NCBI GenBank assembly: GCA_003255065.1
Contig: QAOA01002392.1
Span: 1 to 64,000, forward strand
Direction: 5' to 3'
Origin: Cercis canadensis
Lineage: Eukaryota > Streptophyta > Magnoliopsida > Fabales > Fabaceae
DNA length: 64,000 nt
Below the pieces are notes generated by a model. The model had not been told where the DNA came from and ran no database searches. It saw only the letters and a program-made list of their open reading frames with translations. Within the stretch, counting starts at the first letter, position 1, and each line of letters begins with the position of its first letter. Below are positions 25,101 through 39,959 of the stretch, piece after piece. The position numbers and the translations under genes were made by a program.

Positions 25101-28100
25101 ATATCTGAGTCAGAAACAGGGATGAACCGTAACAGGGTCCCGGTCCAGATATAGTGACTCTCCAGGAAACTGTCTCGTCCCAGATTCAGTGATGTACAAG
25201 AAAAATGTTTGAGTCATAAACAGGGATGAACCGAAACAGGTTCTCGGTCTAGATATATTGACTTACCAGGAAACTGTCCCGTCCCTGATTCAGTAATCTA
25301 CACGAAAAATATCTGAGTCAGAAACAGGGATGAACCGAAACAGGGTCCCGGTCCAGATATAGTGACTCTCCAGGAAACTGTCTCGTCCCAGATTCAGTGA
25401 TCTACAAGAAAAATATCTGAGTCAGAAACAGGGATGAACCGAAACAGGGTCCCGGTCCAGATATAGTGACTCTCCAGGAAACTGTCTCTTCCCAGATTCA
25501 GTGATCTACAAGAAGAATATCTGAGTCAGAAACAGGGATGAACCGAAACAGGGTCCCGGTGCAGATATAGTGACTCTCCAGGAAACTGTCTCGTCCCAAA
25601 TTCATTGATCTACAAGAAAAATATTTGAGTCATAAACAGGAATGAACTACAAGAAAAATATCTGTGTTAGAAACAGGGATGAACCGTAACAGCGTCCCAC
25701 TCCAGATATATTGACTCTCCAGGAAACTGTCTCGTCCCAGATTGAGTGATCTACAAGAAAAATATCTGAGTCAGAAATAGGGATGAACCGAAACAGGGTC
25801 CCGGTCCAGATATAGTTACTCTCCAGGAAACTGTCTCTTCCTAGATTCAGTGACCTACAAGAAAAATATTTGAGTCATAAACAGGGATGAACCAAAACAG
25901 GGTCCCGGTCCAGATATAGTGACTTACCAGGAAACTGTCCCATCCCTGATTCAGTAATCTACACGAAAAATATCTGAGTCAGAAACAGGGATCAACCGAA
26001 AAAGGTCCCGGTCCAGATATAGTGACTCTCCAGGAAACTGTCTCTTCCCAGATTCAGTGATCTACAAGAAGAATATCTGAGTCAGAAACAGGGATGAACC
26101 GAAACAGGGTCCCGGTCCAGATATAGTGACTCTCCAGGAAACTGTCTCGACCCAGATTCAGTGATATACAAGAAAAATATCTGTGTCAGAAACAGGGATG
26201 AACCGAAACAAAGTCTCGGAACAGATATATTGACTCACAAGGAAACTGTCTCGTCCCTTATTAAGTGATCTTCGAGAAAAATATCTGAGTCAGAAACAAG
26301 GATGAACCGAAACAGGGTCCCGGTCCAGATATAGTGACTCTCCAGGAAACTGTCTCGTCCCAGATTCAGTGATCTACAAGAAAAGTATCAGAGTCAGAAA
26401 CAGGGATGAACCGAAACAGGGTCCCGGTCCAGATGTAGTGACTTACCAAGAAACTGTACCGTCCTTGATTCAGTGATCTACACGAAAAATATCTGAGTCA
26501 GAAACAGGGATGAACCGGAACAGGGTCCCGGAACATATATAGTGACTCAACAGGAAACTGTCTCGTCCCAGATTCAGTGATCTACAAGAAAAATATTTGA
26601 GTCATAAACAGGGATGAACCAAAACTAGGTCCCGGTCCAGATATAGTGATTCTCCAGGAAACTGTCTCGTCCCAGATTCAGTGATATACAAGAAAAGTAT
26701 CTATGATAGAAACAGGGATGAACCGGAACAAGGTCCAGGAACAGATATAGTGACTCTCCAGGAAACTCTCTCGTCCCAGATTCAGTGATCTACAAGAAAA
26801 TATCTGAGTCATAAACAGGGATGAACCGAAACAGGGTCCCGGTCCAGATATAGTGACTTACCAGGAAACTGTCCCGTCCCTGATTTAGTGATCTACACGA
26901 ATAATATCTGAGTCAGATACAGGGATGAACCGTAACAGGGTCCCGGTCCAGATATAGTGACTCTCCAGGAAACTGCCTCATCCCAGATTCAGTGATCTAC
27001 AAGAAAAATATCTGAGTCAGAAACAGGGATGAACCGAAACAGGGTCCCGGTCCAGATATAGTGACTCTCCAGGAAACTGTCTCGTCCCAGATTCAGTGAT
27101 CTACAAGAAAAATATTTGAGTCATAAACAGGGATGAACCAAAACAGGGTCCCGGTCCAGATATAGTGACTTACCAGGAAACTGTCCCGTCCCTGATTCAG
27201 TAATCTACACGCAAAATATCTGAGTCAGAAACAGGGATGAACCGAAACAGGGTCCCGGTCACAATATAGTGACTCCCCAGGAAACTGTCTCTTCCCAGAT
27301 TCAGTGATCTACAAGAAGAATATCTGAGTCAGAAACAGGGATGAACCGAAACAGGGTCCCGGTCCAGATATAGTGACTCTCCAGGAAACTGTCTCTTCCC
27401 AGATTCAGTGATCTACAAGAAGAATATCTGAGTCAGAAACAGGGATGAACCGAAACAGGGTCCCGGTCCAGAGATAGTAGCTCTCCAGGAAACTGTCTCG
27501 TCCCAGATTCAGTGATATACAAGAAAAATATCTGTGTCAGAAACAGGGATGAACCGAAACAAGGTCTCGGAACAGATAGTTACTCACCAGGAAACTGTCT
27601 CGTCCCTTATTAAGTGATCTGCAAGAAAAATATCTGAGTTAGAAACAAGGATGAACCGAAACAGGGTCCCGGTCTAGATATAGTGACTCTATAGGAAACT
27701 GTCTTGTCCCAGATTCAGTGATCTACAAGAAAAGTATCTGAGTCAGAAACAGGGATGAACCGAAACAGGGTCCCGGTCCAGATATAGTGACTCTCCAGGA
27801 AATTGTCTCGTCACAGATTCAGTGATCTACAAGAAAAATATCTGACTCAGAACCAGGGATGAACCGAAACAGGGTCCCGGTCCAGATATAGTGACTCTCC
27901 AGGAAACTGTCTCGTCCCAGATTCAGTGATCTACAAGAAGAACATCTAAGTCAGAAACAGGGATGAACCGAAACAGGGTCCCGGTCCAGATATAGTGACT
28001 CTCCAGGAAACTGTCTCGTACCAGATTAAGTGATCTACAAGAAAAATATCTGTGTCAGAAACAGAGATGAACAGAAACAGGGTCCCGGTCCAGATATAGT

Positions 28101-31100
28101 GACTCTCAAGGAAACTGTCTCGTCCCAGATTCAGTGATCTACAAGAAAAATATTTGAGTCATAAACAGGAATGAACCGAAACAGGGTCCCGGTCCAGATA
28201 TAGTGACTCTCCAGGAAACTGTCTCTTCCCAGATTCAATGATCTACAAGAAGAACATCTAAGTCAGAAACAGGGATGAACCGAAACAGGGTCCCGGTCCA
28301 GATATAGTGACTCTCCAGGAAACTGTCTCTTCCCAGATTCAGTGACCTACAAGAAGAATATCTGAGTCAGAAACAGGGATGAACCGAAACAGTGTCCCGG
28401 TCCAGATATAGTGACTCTCCAGGAAACTGTCTCGTCCCAAATTCAGTGATATACAAGAAAAATATTTGTGTCAGAAACAGGGATGAACCGAAACAAGGTC
28501 CCGGATCAGATATATTGACTCACCAGGAAACTGTCTCGTCCCTTATTAAGTGATCTGCAAGAAATGTATCTGAGTCAGACACAAGGATGAACCGAAACAG
28601 GGTCCCGGTCCAGATATAGTGACTTACCAGGAAACTGTCCCGTCCCTGATTCAGTGATCTACACGAAAAGTATCTGAGTCAGAAACAGGGATGAACCGAA
28701 ACATGGTCCCGGTCCAGATATAGTGACTTACCAGGAAACTGTCCCGTCCCTGATTCAGTGATCTACACGAAAAATATCTGAGTCAAAAACAGGGATGAAC
28801 CGAAACAGAGTCCCGGAACAGATATAGTGACTCAACAGGAAACTGTCTCGTCCCAGATTCAGTGATCTACAAGAAAAATATCTGAGTCAGAAACAGCGAT
28901 GAACCGAAACAGGGTCCCGGTCCAGATATAGTGACTTACCAGGAAACTGTCTCGTCCCTGATTCAGTGATCTACACGACAAATATCTTAGTCAGATACAG
29001 GGATGAACCGTAACAGGGTCCCGGACCAGATATAGTGACTCTCCAGGAAACTGTCTCGTCCCAGATTCAGTGATCTACAAGAAAAATATCCTAATCAGAT
29101 ACAGGGATGAACCGTAACAGGGTCCCGCTCCAGATATAGTGACTCTCCAGGAAACTGTCTAGTCCCAGATTTAGTGATCTACAAGAAAAATATCTGAGTC
29201 AGAAACAGGGATGAACCGAAACAGGGTCCCGGTCCAGATATAGTGACTCTCCAAGAAACTGTCTCGTCCCAGATTCATTGATCTACAGGAAGAATATCTG
29301 AGTTAGAAGCAGGGATGAACCGAAACAGGGTCCCGGTCCAGATATAGTGACTCTCCAGGAAACTGTCTCGTCCCAGATTCAGTGATATACAAGAAAAATA
29401 TCTATGTCAGAAACAGGGATGAACCGAAACAAGGTCCCGGAACAGATATAGTGACTCTCCAGGAAACTGTCTCGTCCCAGATTCAGTGATCTACAAGAAA
29501 AATATCAGTGTCAGAAACAGGGATGAACCGAAACAGGTTCCCGGTCCAAATATAGTGACTCTCCAGGAAACTGTCTCGTCCCAGATTCAGTGATCTACAA
29601 CAAAAATAATTGAGTCATAAACAGGGATGAACCAAAACAGGGTCCCGGTCCAGATATAGTGACTTACCAGGAAACTGTCCCGTCCCTGATTCAAAAATCT
29701 ACACGAAAAATATCTGAGTCAGATATAGGGATGAACCGTAACAGGGTCCCGGTCCAGATATAGTGACTTACCAGGAAATTGTCTCGTCCCAGATTCGGTG
29801 ATCTACAAGAAAAATATCTGAGTCAGAAACAGGAATGAACCGAAGTCCCAGTCCAGATATAGTGACTTACCAGAAAACTGTCCCGTCCCTTATTCAGTGA
29901 TCTACACGTAAAATATCTGAGTGAGAAACAGGGATGATCCGAAACAGGGTCCCGGAACAGATATAGTGACTCACCAGGAAATTGTCTCGTCCCTGATTCA
30001 GTGATTTGCAAGAAAAATATCCGAGCCAGAAAAAAGGGATGAACCAAAACCGGGTCCCGGTCAAAATATAGTGACTTACCAGGAAACTACCTAGTCACTG
30101 ATTCAGTGATCTACACGAAAATATCTGAGTCAGAAACAGGGATGAAGTCCCGCAAACGATATAGTGACTTACAGGGAAACTGTCCCGTCGCTGATTCAGT
30201 GATCTACACGAAAAATATCTAAGTCAGAAAGGAGGATGAACCGAAACAGTGTCCCGGAACAGATATAGTGACTCAACAGGAAACTGTCTCGTCCCAGATT
30301 CAGTGATCTACAAGAAAGATATCTGAGTCAGAAACAGGGATGAACCGAAACAGGGTCCCGGAATAGATATAGTGACTCACCAGGAAACTGTCTCGTTCCA
30401 GATTCAGTGATCTACAAGAAAAATATCTGAGTGAGAAACAGCAATGAATCGAAACAGGGTCCCGGTCCAAATATAGTGGCTTACCAGGAAACTGTCCCGT
30501 CCTTCATTCAGTGATCTACACGAAAAATATCTGAGTCAGATACAGGGATGAACCGTAACAGGGTCCCGGTCCAGATATAGTGACTCTCCAGGAAAATGTC
30601 TCGTCTCAGATTAAGTGATCTAAAAGAAAAATATCTGAATCAGATACAGCGATGAAACGTAACAGGGTCCCGCTCCAGATATAGTGACTCTCGAGGAAAC
30701 TGTCTCGTCCCAGATTCAGTGATCTACCAGAAAAATATATAAGTCAGAAACAGGGTTGAACCGAAACAAGGTCCCGGAACATATATAGTGACTCAACAGG
30801 AAACTATCTCGTCCCAGATTCAGTAATCTACAAGAAAAATATTTAAGTCATAAACAGGGATGAACCAAAATAGGGTCCCGATTCATATATAGTGACTTAC
30901 CATGAAACTGTCTCGTCCCAGATTCAGTGATCTACAAGAAAAATATCTGAGTCAGAAACAGGGATGAACCGAAACAGGGTCCCGGTCCAGATATAGTGAC
31001 TCTCTAGGAAACTGTCTCTTCCCAGATTCAATGATCTACAAGAAGAATATCTGAGTCAAAAACAGGGATGAACCGAAACAGGGTCCCAGTCCAGATATAG

Positions 31101-34100
31101 TGACTTTCTAGGAAACTATCTCTTCCCAGATTCAGTGATCTACAAGAAGAATATCTGAGTCAAAAACAGCGATGAACCAAAACAGGATCCCGGTCCAGAT
31201 ATAGTGACTCTCCAAGAAACTGTCTTGATATAGTGACTTACCAGGAAACTGTCCCGTCCCTGATTCAGTAATTTACACGAAAAATATCTGAGTCAGAAAG
31301 AGGGATGAACCGAAACAGGGTCCGGGTCCAGATATAATGACCCTCTAGGAAACTGTCTCTTCCCAGATTCAGTGATCTACAAGAAGAATATCTGAGTCAG
31401 AAACAGGGATGAACCGAAACAGGGTCCCGGAACAGATATAGTGACTCACCAGGAAATTGTCTCGTCCCAGATTCAGTGATCTACAAGAAAAATATCTGAG
31501 TCAGAAACAGGGATGAACCGAAACAGGGTCCCGGTCCAGATGGACTGACTCTCCAAGAAACTGTCTCGTCCCCGATTCAGTGACCTACAAAAAATATCTT
31601 AGTCATAAACAGGGATGAACCGAAACTGGGTCCCGGTCCAGATATAGTGACTTACCAGGAAACTGTCCCGTCCCTGATTCAGTAATCTACACGAAAAATA
31701 TCTGAGTCAGAAACAGGGATGAACCGAAACAGGGTCCCGGTCCGGATATAGTGACTCTCCAGGAAACTGACTCTTCCCAGATTCTGTGATCTACAAGAAG
31801 AATATCTGAGTCAGAAACAGGGATGAACCGAAACAGGGTCCCGGTCCAGATATAGTGACTCTCCAGGAAACTGTCTCGTCCTAGATTCAGTGATCTACAA
31901 GAAAAATATCTGAGTCAGAAACAAGGATGAACCGAAACAGGGTCCCGGTCCAGATATAGTGACTCTCCAGGAAACTGTCTCTTCCTAGATTCAGTGATCT
32001 ACAAGAAAAATATTTGAGTCATACACAGGGATGAACCAAAACAGGGTCCCAATCCAGATATAGTGACTTACCAGGAAACTGTCCCGTCCCTGATTCAGTA
32101 ATCTACACGAAAAATATCTGAGTGAGAAACAGGGATGAATCGAAACAGGGTCCCGGTCCAGATATAGTGACTCTCCAGGAAACTGTCTCTTCCCAGATTC
32201 AGTGATCTACAAGAAGAATATCTGAGTCAGAAACAGGGATGAACCGAAACAGGGTCCCGGTCCAGATATAGTGACTCTCCAGGAAACTGTCTCGTCCCAG
32301 ATTCAGTGATATACAAGAAAAATATCTGTGTCAGAAACAGGGATGAACCGAAACAAGGTCCTGGAACAGATATAGTGACTCACCAGGAAACTGTCTCGTC
32401 CCTTATTAAGTGATTTGCAAAAAAAATATCTGAGTCAGAAACAAGGATGAACCGAAACAGGGTCCCAGTCCGGATATAGTGACTCTCCAGGAAACTGTCT
32501 CTTCCCAGATTCAGTGATCTACAAGAAAAGTATCTGAGTAAGAAACAGGGATGACCCGAAACAGGGTCCCGGTCCAGATATAGTGACTTACCAGGAAACT
32601 GTCCCGTCCCTGATTCAGTGATCTACACGAAAAATATCTGAGTCAGAAACAGGGATGAACCGAAAATGGGTCCCGGAACAGATATAGTGACTCAACAGGA
32701 AACTGTCTCGTCCCAGATTCAGTGATCTACAAGAAAAATATCTGAGTCAGAAACAGCGATGAACCGAAACAGGGCCCCGGTCCACATATAGTGACTTACC
32801 AGGAAACTGTCCTGTCTCTGATTCAGTGATCTACACGAAAAATATCTGAATCAGATACAGGGATGAACCGTAACAGGGTCCCGCTCCAGATATAGTGACT
32901 CTTCAGGAAACTGTCTCGTCCCAGATTCAGTGATCTACAGGAAAAATATCTGAGTCAGAAACAGGGATAAACCAAAACATGGTCCCGGTTCAGATGTAGT
33001 GACTCTCCAAGAAACTGTCTCGTCCCAGATTCAGTGATCTACAGGTCCCGGTCAAGATATAGTGACTCTCCAGGAAACTGTCTCGTCCTAAATTTAGTGA
33101 TATACAAGAAAAATATTTGTGTCAGAAACAGGGTTGAAACGAAACAAGGTCCCGGAACAGATATAGTGACTCACCAGGAAACTGTCTCGTCCCTTATTAA
33201 GTGATCTGCAAGAAATGTATCTGAGTCAGAAACAAGGATGAACCGAAACAGGTTCCCGGTCCAGATATATTGACTCTCCAGGAAACTGTCTCTTCCCAGA
33301 TTCAGTGATCTACAAGAAAAATATCTGAGTCAGAAACAGGGATGAACCGAAACAGGGTCCCGGTCCAGATATAGTGACTCTCCAGGAAACTGTCTCGTCC
33401 CAGATTCAGTGATCTACAAGAAAAATATCTGAGTCAAAAACAGGGATGAACCGAAACAGGGTCCCGGTCCAGATATAGTGACTCTCCAAGAAACTGTCTC
33501 GTCCCACATTCAGTGATCTACAGGAAGAATATCTGAGTCAGAAACAGGTATGAACCGAATATTCAGTGATCTACAAGAAAAATATCTGAGTCATAAACAG
33601 GGATGAACCTAAACAGGGTCCCGGTCCAGATATAGTGACTTTCCAGGAAACTGTCCCGTCCCTGATTCAGTAATCTACACGAAAAATATCTGAGTCAGAA
33701 ACAGGGATGAACCGAAACTGTGTCCCGGTTCAGATATAGTGACTCTCCATGAAACTGTCTCTTCCCAGATTCAGTGATCTATAAGAAGAATATCTGAGTT
33801 AGAAACAGGGATGAACCGAAACAGGGTCCCGGTCCAGATATAGTGACTCTCTAGGAAACTGTCTCGTCCCAGATTCAGTGATATACAAGAAAAATATCTG
33901 TGTCAGAAACAGGGATGAACCGAAACAAGGTCCCGGAACAGATATAGTGACTCACCAGGAAACTGCCTTGTCCTTTATTAAGTGATCTGCAAGAAAAATA
34001 TCTGAGTCAAAAACAAGGTTGAATCGAAACAGGGTCCCGATCCAGATATAGTGACTATCCAGGAAACTGTCCCGTCCCTGATTCAGTAATCTACACGAAA

Positions 34101-34828
34101 AATATCTGTGTCAGAAACAGGAATGAACCGAAACAGGGTCCCGGTCCAGATATAGCGACTCTCCAGGAAAATGTCTCGTCCCAGATTCAGTGATATACAA
34201 GAAAAATATCTGTGTCATAAACAGGGATGAACCGAAACAAGGTCCCGGAACAGATATAGTGACTTACCAGGAAACTGTCTTGTCCTTTATTAAGTGATCT
34301 GCAAGAAAAATATCTGAGTCAAAAACAAGGATGAATCGAAACAGGGTCCCGGTCCAGATATAGTGATTATCCAGGAAACTGTCCCGTCCCTGATTCAGTA
34401 ATCTACACGAAAAAAATATCTGAGTCAGAAACAGGGAAGAACCGAAACTGGATCCTGGTTAAGATATAGTGACTCTCTAGGAAACTGTCTCTTCCCAGAT
34501 TCAGTGATCTATAAGAAGAATATCTGAGTCAGAAACAGGGATGAACCGAAACAGGGTCCCGGTCCAGATATAGTGACTCTCCAGGAAACTGTCTCGTCCC
34601 AGATTCAGTGATCTACAAGAAAAATATCTGAGTCAGAAACAGGGATGAACCGAAACAGGGTCCCGTTCCAGATATAGTGACTCTCCAGGAAACTGTCTCG
34701 TCCCAGATTCAGTGATTTACAAGAAAAGTATTTGAGTCATAAACAGGGATCAACCAAAACAGGGTCCCGGTCCAGATATAGTGACTTACCAGGAAACTGT
34801 CCCGTCCCTGATTTAGTAATCTACACGA
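22159..34828. repeat. 104-bp satellite array, segment 2 (~122 monomers)
   Basis: Same satellite. Families A, B, the CTCTTCCCAG/ACAAGAAGAAT version and family C (GTGACTCACC, CCCTTATTAAG, CTGCAAG, ACAAGGATG) alternate in a loose higher-order order. Family C monomers 936 bp apart (27604 and 28540) mark a nine-monomer spacing. A small island of families D, E and F lies at about 29820-30180. Phase-breaking junctions occur near 22369, 25648, 31228, 33046 and 33559. No gene seen. Confidence 0.97.
29820..30180. repeat. Island of rare monomer families D/E/F
   Basis: These monomers carry CCGAGCCAG, CTACCTAGTCACTG, GTCCCGCAAACG and CTTACAGGG. The families dominate the right end of the window after 53.7 kb but are rare here. 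The island suggests exchange or transposition-like movement between distant parts of the array. Confidence 0.75.
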
Positions 34829-34829
34829 N
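34829..34829. other. Single N within a monomer
   Basis: The N lies in ACGANATATC where the family usually has ACGAAAAATATC, so two bases are also missing. It looks like an ambiguous base or a forced join rather than a real gap. Confidence 0.7.
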
Positions 34830-35240
34830 ATATCTGAGTCAGAAAAAGGGATAAACCGAAACTGGGTCCCGGTTCAGATATAGTGACTCTCCAGGAAACT
34901 GTCTCTTCCCAGATTAAGTGATCTATAAGAAGAATATCTGAGTCAGAAACAGGGATGAACCGAAACAGGGTCCCGGTCCAGATATAGTGACTCTCCAGGA
35001 AACTGTCTCGTCCCAGATTCAGTGATATACAAGAAAAATATCTGTGTCAGAAACAGGGATGAACCGAAACAAGGTCCCGGAACAGATATAGTGACTCACC
35101 AGGAAACTGTCTTGTCCTTTATTAAGTGATCTGCCAGAAAAATATCTGAGTCAAAAACAAGGATGAATCGAAACAGGGTACCGGTCCAGATATAGTGACT
35201 ATCCAGGAAACTGTCCCGTCCCTGATTCAGTAATCTACAC

Positions 35241-37622
35241 GAAAAATATCTGAGTCAGAAACAGGGATGAACCGAAACAGGGTCCCGGTCCAGATATAGT
35301 GACTCTCCAGGAAACTGTCTCGTCCCAGATTCAGTGATCTACAAGAAAAATATCTGAGTCAGAAACAGGGATGAACCGAAACAGGGTCCCGGTCCAGATA
35401 TAGTGACTCTCCAGGAAACTGTCTCGTCCCAGATTCAGTGATCTACAAGAAAAATATCTGAGTCAGAAACAGGGATGAACCGAAACAGGGTCCCGGTCCA
35501 GATATAGTGACTCTCCAGGAAACTGTCTCGTCCCAGATTCAGTGATCTACAAGAAAAATATCTGAGTCAGAAACAGGGATGAACCGAAACAGGGTCCCGG
35601 TCCAGATATAGTGACTCTCCAGGAAACTGTCTCGTCCCAGATTCAGTGATCTACAAGAAAAATATCTGAGTCAGAAACAGGGATGAACCGAAACAGGGTC
35701 CCGGTCCAGATATAGTGACTCTCCAGGAAACTGTCTCGTCCCAGATTCAGTGATCTACAAGAAAAATATCTGAGTCAGAAACAGGGATGAACCGAAACAG
35801 GGTCCCGGTCCAGATATAGTGACTCTCCAGGAAACTGTCTCGTCCCAGATTCAGTGATCTACAAGAAAAATATCTGAGTCAGAAACAGGGATGAACCGAA
35901 ACAGGGTCCCGGTCCAGATATAGTGACTCTCCAGGAAACTGTCTCGTCCCAGATTCAGTGATCTACAAGAAAAATATCTGAGTCAGAAACAGGGATGAAC
36001 CGAAACAGGGTCCCGGTCCAGATATAGTGACTCTCCAGGAAACTGTCTCGTCCCAGATTCAGTGATCTACAAGAAAAATATCTGAGTCAGAAACAGGGAT
36101 GAACCGAAACAGGGTCCCGGTCCAGATATAGTGACTCTCCAGGAAACTGTCTCGTCCCAGATTCAGTGATCTACAAGAAAAATATCTGAGTCAGAAACAG
36201 GGATGAACCGAAACAGGGTCCCGGTCCAGATATAGTGACTCTCCAGGAAACTGTCTCGTCCCAGATTCAGTGATCTACAAGAAAAATATCTGAGTCAGAA
36301 ACAGGGATGAACCGAAACAGGGTCCCGGTCCAGATATAGTGACTCTCCAGGAAACTGTCTCGTCCCAGATTCAGTGATCTACAAGAAAAATATCTGAGTC
36401 AGAAACAGGGATGAACCGAAACAGGGTCCCGGTCCAGATATAGTGACTCTCCAGGAAACTGTCTCGTCCCAGATTCAGTGATCTACAAGAAAAATATCTG
36501 AGTCAGAAACAGGGATGAACCGAAACAGGGTCCCGGTCCAGATATAGTGACTCTCCAGGAAACTGTCTCGTCCCAGATTCAGTGATCTACAAGAAAAATA
36601 TCTGAGTCAGAAACAGGGATGAACCGAAACAGGGTCCCGGTCCAGATATAGTGACTCTCCAGGAAACTGTCTCGTCCCAGATTCAGTGATCTACAAGAAA
36701 AATATCTGAGTCAGAAACAGGGATGAACCGAAACAGGGTCCCGGTCCAGATATAGTGACTCTCCAGGAAACTGTCTCGTCCCAGATTCAGTGATCTACAA
36801 GAAAAATATCTGAGTCAGAAACAGGGATGAACCGAAACAGGGTCCCGGTCCAGATATAGTGACTCTCCAGGAAACTGTCTCGTCCCAGATTCAGTGATCT
36901 ACAAGAAAAATATCTGAGTCAGAAACAGGGATGAACCGAAACAGGGTCCCGGTCCAGATATAGTGACTCTCCAGGAAACTGTCTCGTCCCAGATTCAGTG
37001 ATCTACAAGAAAAATATCTGAGTCAGAAACAGGGATGAACCGAAACAGGGTCCCGGTCCAGATATAGTGACTCTCCAGGAAACTGTCTCGTCCCAGATTC
37101 AGTGATCTACAAGAAAAATATCTGAGTCAGAAACAGGGATGAACCGAAACAGGGTCCCGGTCCAGATATAGTGACTCTCCAGGAAACTGTCTCGTCCCAG
37201 ATTCAGTGATCTACAAGAAAAATATCTGAGTCAGAAACAGGGATGAACCGAAACAGGGTCCCGGTCCAGATATAGTGACTCTCCAGGAAACTGTCTCGTC
37301 CCAGATTCAGTGATCTACAAGAAAAATATCTGAGTCAGAAACAGGGATGAACCGAAACAGGGTCCCGGTCCAGATATAGTGACTCTCCAGGAAACTGTCT
37401 CGTCCCAGATTCAGTGATCTACAAGAAAAATATCTGAGTCAGAAACAGGGATGAACCGAAACAGGGTCCCGGTCCAGATATAGTGACTCTCCAGGAAACT
37501 GTCTCGTCCCAGATTCAGTGATCTACAAGAAAAATATCTGAGTCAGAAACAGGGATGAACCGAAACAGGGTCCCGGTCCAGATATAGTGACTCTCCAGGA
37601 AACTGTCTCGTCCCAGATTCAG
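35241..37622. repeat. Perfectly homogeneous satellite block, ~22.9 identical monomers
   Basis: Across 2,382 bp every 104-bp monomer reads the same: GTCCCGGTCC, AGATATAGTG, ACTCTCCAGG, AAACTGTCTC, GTCCCAGATT, CAGTGATCTA, CAAGAAAAAT, ATCTGAGTCA, GAAACAGGGA, TGAACCGAAA, CAGG. I found no difference in the lines compared. Neighbouring monomers differ from one another at several sites each. The block begins after a CTACAC family-A monomer (35240) and ends where AGTGATCT changes to AGAGATTT (37623). Confidence 0.95.
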
Positions 37623-39959
37623 AGATTTACAAGAAAAAAATCTGAGTCATAAACAGGGATGAACCGAAACAGGATCCTGGTCCAGATATAGTGACTTACC
37701 AGGAAACTGTCCCGTCCTTGATTCAGTAATCTACACGAAAAATATCTGAGTCCGAAACAGGGATGAACCGAAACAGGGTCCCGGTCCAGATATATTGACT
37801 CTCCAGGAAACTGTCTCTTCCCAGATTCAGTGATCTACAACAAGAATATCTGAGTTAGAAACAGGGATGAACCGAAACAGGGTCCCGGTCCAGATATAGT
37901 GACTCTCCAGGAAACTGTCTCGTCCCAGATTCAGTGATTTACAAGAAAAATGTTTGAGTCATAAAAAGGGATGAACCAAAACAGGGTCCCGGTCCAGATA
38001 TAGTGACTTACTAGGAAACTGTCCCGTCCCTTATTCAGTGATCTACACGAAAAATATCTGAGTCAGATACAGGGATGAATCGTAACAGGGTCCCGGTCCA
38101 GATATAGTGACTCTCCAGGAAACTGTCTCGTCCCAGATTCAGTGATCTACAAGAAAAAGATCTGAATCAGATACAGGGATGAACCGTAACAGGGTCCCGC
38201 CACAGATATAGTGACTCTCCAAGACACTGTCTCGTCCTAGATTCAGTGATCTACAAGAAAAATATCTGAGTCAAAAACAAGGATGAACGGAAACAGGGTC
38301 CCGGTCCAGATATAGTGACTCTCCAAGAAACTGTCTCATCCCAGATTCAGTGATTTACAAGAAAAATATTTGAGTCATAAACAGGGATGAACCGAAACAG
38401 GGTCCCGGTCCAGATATAGTGACTTACCAGGAAACTGTCCCGTCCCTGATTCAGTAATCTACACGAAAAATATCTGAGTCAGAAACAGGGATGAACCGAA
38501 ACAGGGTCCCGGTCCCGATATAGTGACTCTCTAGGAAACTGTCTCTTCCCAGATTCAGTGATCTACAAGAAGAATATCTGAGTCAGAAACAGGGATGAAC
38601 CGAAACAGGGTCCCAGTCCAGATAAAGTGAGTTACCAAAAATCTGTCCCGTCCCTGATTCAGTAATCTACACGAAAAATATCTGTGTCAGAAACAGGGAT
38701 GAACCGAAACAGGGTCCCGGTCCAGATATACTGACTCTCCAGGAAACCGTCTCTTCCCAGATTCAGTGATCTACAAGAAGAATATCTTAGTCAGAAACAG
38801 GGATGAACCGAAACAGGGTCCCGGTCCAGATATAGTGACTCTCCAGGAAACTATCTTGTCCCAGATTCAGTGATATACAAGAAAAATATCTGTGTCAGAA
38901 ACAGGGATGAACCGAAATAAGGTCCCGGAAAAGATATAGTGACTCTCCAAGAAACTGTCTCGTCCCAGATTAAGTGATCTACAAGAAAAATATCTGAGTC
39001 AGAAACAGGGATGAACCGAAACAGGGTCCCGTTCCAGATATAGTGACTGTCCAGGAAACTGTCTCGTCCCAGATTCAGTGATCTACAAGAAAAATATCTG
39101 AATCAGATACAGGGATGAACCGTAACAGGGTCCCGCCCCAGATATAGTGACTCTCCAGGACACTGTCTCTTCCTAGATTCAGTGATCTACAAGAAAAATA
39201 TCTGAGTCAGAAACAGGGATGAACCGAAATAGGGTCCCGGTCCAGATATAGTGACTCTCCAAGAAACTTTCTCATCCCAGATTCAGTGATCTACAAGAAA
39301 AATATCTGAGTCAGAAACAGGGATGAACCAAAACTGGATCCCGGTCGAAATATAGTGACTTACCAGGAAACTACCTAGTCACTGATTCAGTGATCTACAC
39401 GAAAAATATCTGAGTCAGAAACAGGGATGAACCGGAACAGGGTCCCGGTCCAGATATAGTGAGTTACCAGAAAACTGTCCCGTCCCTGATTCAGTAATCT
39501 ACACGAAAAATATCTGAGTGAGAAACAGGGATGAACCGAAACAGGGTCCCGGTCCAGATATAGTGACTCTCCAGGAAACTGTCTCGTCCCAGATTCAGTG
39601 ATATACAAGAAAAATATCTGTGTCAGAAACAGGGATGAACCTAAACAAGGTCTCGGAAAAGATATAGTGACTCTCCAGGAAATTGTCTCGTCCCAGTTCA
39701 GTGATCTACAAGAAAAATATCTGAGTCAGAAACAGGTATGAACCAAAACTGGGTCCTGGTCGAAATATAGTGACTTACCAGGAAACTACCTAGTCACTGA
39801 TTCAGTGATGTACATGAAAAATATCTGAGTCAGAAACAGGGATGAACCGGAACAGGGTCCCGCAACAGATATAGTGACTTACAGGGAAACTGTCTCGTCC
39901 CTGATTCAGTGATCTACACGAAAAATATCTGAGTCAGAAACAGGGATGAACCGAAACAG

